Shown in pieces: positions 1-9,900 of a DNA stretch of 64,000 bases (position 1 is its first letter; each line of letters opens with the position of its first letter). Both the position numbers and the translations under genes were made by a program. The DNA comes from Tubulanus polymorphus (lineage: Eukaryota; Nemertea; Palaeonemertea; Tubulaniformes; Tubulanidae). The notes beneath the pieces are model-generated. The model was given only the letters and a program-made list of their open reading frames with translations. It had not been told where the DNA came from and ran no database searches. The stretch spans positions 558,001-622,000 of the forward strand of contig NC_134034.1 of assembly GCF_964204645.1 (NCBI RefSeq). The letters are read 5' to 3'.

Positions 1-366
1 CCCACCTCGCCCACGGGCACCGTACGGCGACTGGAAATTCCTCTGATGCGTAAACGGTGGGCCCGGGCTTTTAAATTCGTTGTTGTAACCGTGGTAACCG
101 CCACGATTCGGGGAATGTCCGGGCGGATTCGAGTACGGATTTTCAAACGACGGAGTCCGATGCCGTTTATTATGGAATCCCCCGCGCTGCGGACTCGGTC
201 CTCTAGGCCCGGCAGGTGAGGAATGAGGAGACGGACTGAGGAATTGATGGTAAGGTGGAGTTCTGTAAGGCGTATCACTGCTGGAGGATAATCCTAATCC
301 TAATCTCGACTGATCTGTCTCCTGCTGATCCGGCGTTAATCCGGGCTGCTGTTGCTGTTGATCCAT
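1..366 (-). CDS. MPLKIP/TTDN1-like protein, N-terminal part (partial)
   Basis: An open frame of 122 codons runs on the minus strand from an ATG at 366-364 to the window edge without a stop. The product begins MDQQQQQPGLTPDQQ and is rich in Ser, Pro, Gly, Arg and Asn, with many SP or TP dipeptides (SPSPHSSP, GPSPQRGG, HSPNRGG, FKSPGPP) and an FQSPYGARGRGG stretch. Composition and SP/RG-rich pattern resemble the disordered N-terminal half of M-phase-specific PLK1-interacting protein (TTDN1), a nuclear protein phosphorylated by CDK1 and PLK1 and mutated in non-photosensitive trichothiodystrophy. The conserved C-terminal part that would decide this lies outside the window. Low complexity makes the assignment uncertain; another RNA-associated SP/RG protein is possible. 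It lies head to head with WDR24, so the two genes may share a promoter. Confidence 0.6.
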   Translation of the reverse strand, partial: MDQQQQQPGLTPDQQETDQSRLGLGLSSSSDTPYRTPPYHQFLSPSPHSSPAGPRGPSPQRGGFHNKRHRTPSFENPYSNPPGHSPNRGGYHGYNNEFKSPGPPFTHQRNFQSPYGARGRGG

Positions 367-901
367 GTTTATGTTAGTTGAAAGCTGATCACACGACGAC
401 GACGAAAAAACTAAGCGGCATCGAAAATTTTGACTTTTGGAAAAAAAATTAAAAAATCATATTTACTTCCGCGTTGGAGTCCCGAGATTCTCTCAAAGAT
501 TCAAGGTCGTTGCACCGCACTCCGCGCTGAAGGTCAACTTTGCCTAAAAGCCCCGCATGATACAAACATTCTTATTGAATTCCATACTTTTCTTATGTTC
601 CGTTTAATTGATTGTCACTCGCTCATTCTGGTAAAATATTTTGATTTTTTCGTTATCTCGTATCAATAAACCTATATTGAATTGAATACCATATTTTATT
701 TATATTGAATTGAATTATTGCTCTGTCAATTTTCATTTCAGTTTTCTTTCTCTGTCTTAAATCTGTCTAAAATAGATTTTCAAATTCTGGCGTCCTGTGT
801 TTGAAAGGAACCAGCAATATATTCAAACTGCGCACAACCCGATGACGTATTACGCACGAGTTGTCCACCACTAGTCGCGGGTTTAATCATCCGTGAAAAA
901 G
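367..901. promoter_or_regulatory. Putative bidirectional promoter between MPLKIP-like gene and WDR24
   Basis: The 535 bp between two divergent start codons must contain both 5' ends unless either gene has further non-coding exons. A CRE-like TGACGTA followed by TTACGCAC lies near 843-855, about 50 bp before the WDR24 ATG. The central part (about 560-780) is AT-rich. No TATA box at a convincing distance was seen. The promoter role is inferred from gene orientation. Confidence 0.45.
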
Positions 902-3900
902 ATGCACACGGTCGCTAAAGCGGTTCAAGATCGTGGTGAGTGCCCGTAAAAGCTTCCATTACCGGTCATGATTGGAAAATCTAATCAATGGGTGGGCTGG
1001 CCAGGGCAGGGGGTTGATTTTCTTTTGTTGTTATTAAGTGTTGTCACTAGGGGGCGCTAGATCTTTTTCCTAAACAGCCAATCAAACATCTCCAGTTGAT
1101 ACTTTTCGCGTGATCATGGAATCCTCTGCTTGAACCCAGCTACAGCTGCATCCAATTTCCGGGATTGTGACAAGATTTTGCCCCTCTGCGTGGGCTCGGC
1201 TACCCCGCATCAATAGCTCAATAATCGTCTATTTGTTTACAGGTTTTTGTCGTTAAAGTTGTTGTGGTATGTATTTGATTTTCATGAGGAGTGAGTGTTT
1301 GGGCGTGAGGAGGGTTTGGAAACTAATGCTAGTACAATCATTAATTTAACCTCTCCGCAGCAGGGGGCAGCACCCGTCCTCGGTAGTTTCCTATCCCCGG
1401 CTTTTTGTAACGAGGAATAAAACTTTTTAAAAATTTCTCTGGTGACAAATTCAGCTATTTTCAATTGCATGATCAGAACTTAAGTTAGTTACCTGCAGGA
1501 TGTGAGTTAGGCCTAACTCTGAAAATGAATTGGTTTTAATTCAGAGTTAACTCTAACTCACAACCGTGGAACTGGTACCAGATTGTTGGTGGTAAGCTTT
1601 TACAAACGGATGTGTTTTATACTAATGTGGTTTCTGAAAATATCCGATTGTGAAACTAAACCACAGACAGGTAACTGACTAGAACCACCACAGACAGGTA
1701 ACTGACTAGGTCTGAATGAAACCCTCTTGAACATATGCACTGCAGCTCAGGATCCACACATCCAGTAAAGTAAAAATTTGAAATAGAATTCATCTCTAAG
1801 CCGTATAGTTCAGCTCGGTATAAATTTTATTTTTTCTCTTTTTCGCAGTAACATCTTTTTCACTTTAGTTTTGTAGAAATTTAAAGTAAAGTTTATAGGG
1901 CGTGCATCTAACCATCTGTTGTATCCATCAGTTCCACAGTTCTGATATATGACGATAGTTATTCCGTTTTCTTATAAAGCGCGAACCCCTACAAATTATA
2001 ATCAGTGCGCTATGCATCATTATGAAATAGATGTGAGCTGATAAAATAGTACGGGGTAATTTAAAACACTTGGAGAATAAGAATTAAGTTGACATTTGTA
2101 GGTGACTAAAATTGATTGCATTTATAAATTTACCCAAAAAAAGTAAGTTGTAACCAGTTCAGTGGAACGTTGGTTTAGTTTGGCTAACTACAATTGAAAT
2201 AAGTTCGTTTTCAATGTTTTAATTGTCGATCAACTATTCACTGATCTTTTGTAACTGTGGAACGGGGTTCAAATATTGAAGTGTTTTCTAATTCGCGAAT
2301 AAGTTGTAAATGTTTGCGTAAGATGATTTTTTGATTTGTATTTCAGTGTCGGTAATTCAGAGTACAACGATGGGCCGCACAATGTTTCACACCCTCGAGG
2401 GTCCGGTTAATACAATCAGTGTCAATAAAGATGTATCACAAATAGTCGTAGCAGGACGCAACGGTAACTATCAGAAAACATGTCTGCCTCCAGTTTATCC
2501 CTCTATGACATCATCAAATTGACCAATAGTGATTTGATCTATAGACACTTCAAGAAAAGATGTCTGCCTGTATAAATCGCCCAATGACATCATCAAATTG
2601 TCTACCAGTGATTTGATCTATAGACATTACTAGAAAAGATGTCTGCCTCCATAAATCCCCCTATGACATCATTGATTAATTTCTGTTCTAGTGTTCAAGG
2701 TGTTTTCGATTGAAGAAGATGAATTTGTAGAGAGAGCAAATTTCCGCGTTGGTAAAAATATCAACCTCAATTTCAACGTGTCGGATGTCGTCTGGAATCC
2801 GGTTGAAGGTCGGTCTCGGTTTATCCGTCGTTATTCTCCACGCGACCTTCAGTTTATAGTGTCAGTGTTTGTACGGGTTTCGTTGTTTTTCAGAGAATAT
2901 AATCGCGTCTGGAGCGACGAACGGAGCAGTCGTCGTCTGGAATATAAACCGCACTCAACGATCAAAACAAGGTCAGAAAAAATCTATCAAAATTGAAAAT
3001 ACGAATCTCATCTTTTTGAATGAAATTCAAACTTAGTTAAATCATCATCAGCATTATCACATTACTGAAGTCATGTTTATTGTTTGTGCTCAATTTGTGT
3101 TTCTAATTCAATTTACTAAGTCACCATTTGGATAAGTCTTCACATTACTGAATTCATCTCTATTTTTGAGTCTCAATTTGTGTTTCAATTTACTAAGTGT
3201 AAAGTCATCCAACGACGACCTGAGCTGCGCTCTGATGTTCCACTGATGAATTATCAGTTTATTTGTGTTGTTATGTATGTATTTCCAGATCATGTATTTC
3301 TGGAACATCGACGAACTGTAAACAGAATCTGTTTCCATCCTCTTGAATCACATTTCTTACTCAGCGGTTCACAGGACGGATACATGAAATTATTCGTAAG
3401 TCATCGCAAACATCCCCCCTATGACCTCATCAAATTGATCCGTAGAACTTCCTGGCTGAAACATGGCTACCTCCATGAATCCCCCTATGACACCGAGGGA
3501 AGATGGCAAGGACGGATTCAACTAATCCCCCTATGACATCATCAAATTGTTCTGTAGAATAGTAGAAGAATAGTAGGATGCCTGTTTCATTGAATCCCCC
3601 TATGACATCATGAAGAACACATAGCTGTCTTAATAAATCCCCTATGACATCATCAAGAACAGATAGCCATCTCAATAAATCCTCCTATGACATCATCAAA
3701 TTTATGTGTAGAACTTCTTGGCTGAAACATGGCTACCTCCATGAATCCCCCTATGACACTGAGGAAAGATGGCAAGGACGGATTCAACGAATCCCCCTAT
3801 GACATCATTAAATTGTTCTGTAGAATCCTCTACTAAAATGATGCCTCATGGAATCCCCCTATGACATCGTCGAGAACAGATATCTGTCTCAATGCATCCC

Positions 3901-6900
3901 TCATCATATCGAGGAAACATGGCTGCCTTCATGAATCCACCTATGACATCATTTTGTTATGATATTTTTCAGGATTTACGAAAGAAAGAAGTGAATTTAA
4001 CGTTTTCTGGATTATCTGAAAGCGTTCGAGACGTTCAATTCTCTCCTCATTTCTTCTTCTCGTTCGCTGCTGCGTTTGATAACGGAAACGTTCAGGTAAA
4101 CATCTCTCTACCCCCAATAGGTAGCGTCGCGTTAACTACTGATGATTCATCTTCGTCGTCGGTTCATGTTTCAGATTTGGGATTTACGTCGACCGGATCG
4201 ATTCGAACGTCAGTTTACCGCACATAACGGACCGGTGTTCGCCGTGGACTGGCATCCGGATCCTGAGGAGAAATACTGGCTCGGAACAGCCGGCAGAGAT
4301 AGAATGATTAAAGTAAGAATCCGTATCAGTATTGGGTGGCTCCGAGAATATCTAAATCATTGCAATTGGAGCCATCCCTTTATCTAGTGGGTGACTCCGA
4401 GAATATTTAAATCATGGCAATCAGAGCCATCCCTTTATCTAGTGGGTGACTCCGAAATATCTAAATCATTGCAATCAGAGCCATCCCTTAATCTTGTGGG
4501 TGACTCCGAGAATATCTAAATCATGGCAATTGGAGTCATCCTTTTATCTATTGGATGACTCCGAGAATATCTAAACCATGGCAATAGGAGTCATTCCTTT
4601 GTATATACTGGGTGACTCCGAGAGTATCTAAATCATGGCAATTGGAGTGATCCTTTTATCTGGTGGGTGGCTCTGATCGTCATGATCGGGATATTCTAGC
4701 AGCCACCATGTAGAGAAAAGGCGGCTCTAAGAAGTGGACTCAGTCTTGGACTCACTGACAATCTTAACAACTAATCGCCAGCCTTAGAATTTTATACCAC
4801 ATTTGAAGTGACGTGCTGTTGTTATCGGTAACTCATGTGTTGATATTTTCAGGTTTGGGATACGACGTTTAAACCGAAGTGTACGAACATGGTACAGAGT
4901 ATAGCGTCTGTATCTCGTATAAAATGGCGTCCACAGCGTAAATACCACATCGCTAGCTGCGCTCTAATGACTGATTATAGTATTAATGTATGGGATATAC
5001 GCCGGCCGTACATACCATTCGCTCAGTTCAATCAACATAAAAATGTTACTACTAGTAAGTTATACACTACGCATTGCTCTCTCATGAAGATATGTATCGA
5101 TGGATATATCGATCGCGGGTCAGCAACGGTAGAATTGTGGAACTGGGTCCATATTCAAAGTAGACCAAAAACATAACAAATTGGTTAAACCGTTCTCCCC
5201 TCTCCTCTTTCTGGTCTCTCTCTCTGGTCTCTCTGGTCTCTCTCTCTCTCCCTCTCCCTCTCCCTCTCTCTCTCCCTCTCTCCCTCGCCCTCGCCCTCGC
5301 CCTTCCTCCCTCCCTCCCTCCCTCCCTCCCTCCCTCCCTCCCTCCCTCCCTCCCTCCCTCTCCCCCTCTCCCCCTCTCCCCCTCTCCCCCTCTCCCTCTC
5401 TCCCTCTCCCCCTCTCCCCCTCTCCCTCTCTCCCTCTCTCCCTCTCCCTCTCCCTCCCCTCTCCCTCTCTCCCTCTCTCCCTCTCCCTCTCCCTCCCCTC
5501 TCCCTCTCTGCTCTCTCTCCTCTTTCCCTTCTATTCACAACCTCTTCTTCAACTCGTTGAATACAATCATTAAACTCTCGTAGTTCGATGGATTTAAGGC
5601 TTTACGAATCATTAAACAATGTAACCATTGTAAGTTCAGATATAAACACATTTCCATTGCCTTCATTGATTAGTATTTCATTAGTGATCAGTTAAAGGAT
5701 TAAATACAACACAGGTGTCACTCACACAGTCCTCCCTTCCCTCACTCACTGTCAGTCTGACTGTCTCTGGTTTTCTATCAAACATCATGTCTCTATAACT
5801 CACTGACCTGCAGGTACGTGTACAGTTCAGCTCACGATATCGTAGGAGAATTTTTGGAGGCAGACATCTTTTCTAGAAGTTTCTATAGATCAAATCACTA
5901 GTAGGTATTATGATGATGTCATAGGGGGATTTATGGAGGCAGCCGCCATCTTTTCTAGAAGTGTCTAAAGAACAAATATTTGGTAATATGATGATGTCAT
6001 AAGGGGAGCAGCCATCTTTTCTGGTAGGGTTAATTAATTGAGTAATGTTTGATTGTTGTAGGTATAATCTGGAAACACGATCCACACGTTTTCCTGTCCG
6101 CCAGTAAAGACTGTACGATTTATCAGCACATGTTCCGAGACGCAGTCCGTCCGGCTGATCACGCTAACCCTATCGGAATCGATATAAATATCTACGGTCG
6201 TCTCTCTCACGCGAGCAGTGATAAACTGTTAGGAGTCTCCGGTAGGTACCTCTTACCCTCCATCCGTCTGCTCACCCTCCGTCTGTCACACGCGAGCAGC
6301 GATAAACTGTTAGGAGTCTCCGGTAGGTACCTCTTACCCTCCATCCGTCTGCTCACCGTCCGTCTGTCACACGCGAGCAGCGATAAACTGTTAGGAGTCT
6401 CCGGTAGGTGTCTCTTACCCTCCATCCGTCTGCTCACCCTCCGTCTGCCACACGCGAGCAGCGATAAACTGTTAGGAGTCTCCGGTAGGTGTCTCTTACC
6501 CTCCTGGGTCTAGAACTGTGGAATTTGATTCAGAACTGTGGAACTGAGTTCAGAACTGTGGGACTGAGTTCAGAACTGTGGGACTGAGTTCAGAACTGTG
6601 GGACTGAGTCCAGAACTGTGGAACTGAGTCCAGAACTGTGGAACTGAGTCCAGAACTGTGGGACTGAGTTCAGAACTGTGGGACTGAGTTCAGAACTGTG
6701 GAACTGTGTCCAGAACTGTGGGACTGAGTTCAGAACTGTGGAACTGAGTCCAGAACTGTGGGACTGAGTCCAGAACTGTGGGACTGAGTTCAGAACTGTG
6801 GGACTGAGTCCAGAACTGTGGAACTGAGTCCAGAACTGTGGGACTGAGTTCAGAACTGTGGAACTGAGTCCAGAACTGTGGGACTGAGTCCAGAACTGTG

Positions 6901-9900
6901 GAACTGAGTCCAGAACTGTGGGACTGAGTCCAGAACTGTGGAACTGAGTCCAGAACTGTGGGACTGAGTTCAGAACTGTGGAACTGAGTCCAGAACTGTG
7001 GGACTGAGTCCAGAACTGTGGGACTGAGTCCAGAACTGTGGAACTGGATCCACAACTGTGGAACTGTATCCAGAACTGTGGAACTTGTTGTTGTCCTGTG
7101 GAACCATGTTCAGTATTCCTCAGACTGTATTAGTAGAGATCTGTGATTATTGTATTTTCAGGCAGTAAATCGATAGCTTCAAATCATTCACAAACGAAAC
7201 TTCCGTCATTTTTCAAGAAAATTCCCGATCGCAGCGAAATGTTTACAGTCGTCAGCAGTTCATTGTTCTTATTCGATAATCTCGATAAGGTAATCTCATT
7301 TAGCAATTATAGTTAATTAATCTAAAAAGAGGACAGTTCCACAGTTTAGAGATCCAGAACTGTGGAAGTGGATCCAGAACTCTAGAAGAACTTGGAAGTG
7401 AATCCAGAATTGTAAAACTGAACACAGAACTGTGGAACTAGCACCACAACTGTGGAACTAGCACCAGTACTGTGGAACTAGTGCCAGTACTGTGGAACTG
7501 GCTCAAAACTGTGGAACTAGTGCCAGTACTGTGGAACTAGTGCCAGTACTGTGGAACTAGTGCCAGTACTGTGGAACTAGTGCCAGTACTGTGGAACTAG
7601 TGCCAGTACTGTGGAACTAGTGCCAGTACTGTGGAACTGCATCCCAGAACTGTGGAACTGGGTCCAGAACTGTGGTACTAGCGCCAGTACTGTGGAACTG
7701 GTTCAGAACTGTGGAACTAGCTCCAGAACTGTGGAACTGTATCCAGAACTGTGTTACTGTGTCCAGGCTCACTATAAACCAGACTATCTGCTGTAAACGG
7801 TATAATATTGATATTATTGTAGAGTTTATCGATGGATTGGTTTATCTCGTCTGCTAAACGATACGTTCTCATCGGTCGGAGTTTTGATGAGTTATGCGAT
7901 CACAATGCGTCGGTTGCTAGGAGTTTAGATCGCGCGAGCGTCGCTCAGTGTTGGATGATGTTAAAGTTATTGTATACTCGTAACACGACGACGCCGTCGC
8001 AGGTTCGAGCGATGACGATTACGACACCAGGTGGCGGTAATACAGACACTGAACGAGGTAAGCTTCTTCAGAACATGTACATGTTAGGAGAATCAGACAT
8101 GTACATGTTAGGAGAATCAGACATGTACATGTGAGCAGAATCAGACATGTACATGTTAGGAGAATTAGACATGTACATGTGAGCAGAATCAGACATGTAC
8201 ATGTGAGCAGAATCAGACATGTACATGTTAGGAGAATTAGACATGTTTAACATGTTGTATGTTTAATTTTAGGTGTGAAACAGAATTTGGACAGTTCACA
8301 TTTACAGGAGAATCATCACCCGACATCAGAACAGGAGACAAGAGATAAACATACAGGGGATACTAGCACCGGTAGGTACCCCCTCACTCCCCCTCTCCCT
8401 CCACTCCCCTCCAAGCCCCTCACTTCCTTCTCTCCCTTCACTCCTCCCCCTCCCCTCTCTCCCCTCCCTTCCCCTATCTTACTCCCCTTACTCCACTCTC
8501 CCTCCCCTCCCTCACTCCCCTCTCTCCTTTTACTCCCCCTCCCCTCTCTCCCTCCACTCCCTCTCCCTCTACTCCCCTCACTTTCCCCTTTCCACTACCC
8601 CTCCCCTCTCCCCCTGGAGAAATCTATGGGGGACACAAGCAACCTGAGAATCTGGGCCACATGAATCTAGTTTCATAAAAAGTTTGAACTTTTGATCTTT
8701 AGTTTCTTAATCTTAACACTTGATTTTAAATAGATTTTAGGAGTCAAAAATGTTCGTGAAAATGCGCCCAGAATTTCTATAATGTGTTAGGAGATGTTGA
8801 AGATGTTTTTGTTGTGTTTATTTCAGTAATTAGCGATGATGAATCGAAGATGTTTTTGTTGTGTTTATTTCAGTAATTAGCGATGATGAATCGGACAGTG
8901 AATCGGAGAATGAATTGAATCTAGCGAATATCGCTAGCGGACTCGCCGGGCAGACGCCCGATTTCTTCTTCGGCGACGGCGAAGTCGACACGACTCCGTT
9001 TGAGTTCGATAATCTGACTAACATCGAAAACGGACAGGTACGGCTAAAATTACAATCCGGATAGATATAATAACCTGCATGCCGGTAACAAGTCCTTCAT
9101 TCATCTCCTCCAAATAGTGAAAACTGATTATCTAGGTTAATCATTCGGATTTTTCATTAGTTATTTAAATTCTGTTTGTCTCCAAATTAAGCAGGTTTCA
9201 CTAAAACGTGGAATCCCTCGCATCATCAATAAATTCTTAATTTATAAATTTAGGATTGGAATTTACCGAGCGAAGCGTTTCAGCCGCGTCACGAGATCGA
9301 GAGAAACGAGGTTCCCGACTCGCACGTCAATCATCACGCTACCACGGCAGCGGAGACGCCACCTAGCGGCAGCGATAGTGAACTGAGTTTACCGTCGAAT
9401 CTATCTCACGTCGCCGATCGCAACAAAGAGGAATTATCGCTACAGACGATTCCGTTTATTTCTCAGATACCGACGTGGCAGTTCAACAATCTCGTCATCG
9501 ATCTGTTGTATCAATACGCGGAACAGGTTAGTGTGGGGGGCTCCAACAATATCCACACCCTGGCAGCATTCAGTGCCTTCCCTTACTCTAGTGGGTGACT
9601 CCGAGAATATCCATATCAAAGAATATACAATCCATTTTCATTAGTTAATACAAATTGGCTGGCTCCAAAAATATCCAAATCATGGCATTTAGTGTTTTTC
9701 TCTTGAGTGGATGGCTCCCAAAATACGGTATTTAAATCATCTGTTTCTCTAGTGGGTGACTCCGTTGTTTATTTCCAGGGTGACGTACAGATGTCGGTTT
9801 CGATATTAATTGTTTTAGGAGATCGTTTGAAATTATCGGAATCACAAATTCCTGATGCTACGTTAGAACAGTGGTATCTATCATATGTAGGTAAGACTCA

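Noticed and set aside
5181-5573. Pro/Ser-rich 130-codon frame
   Set aside because: Lies in a CT-rich tract inside a WDR24 intron.
6690-7055. Minus-strand 121-codon frame with repeated [16 protein letters not shown]-like units
   Set aside because: Product of the 20-bp minisatellite in WDR24 intron 9.
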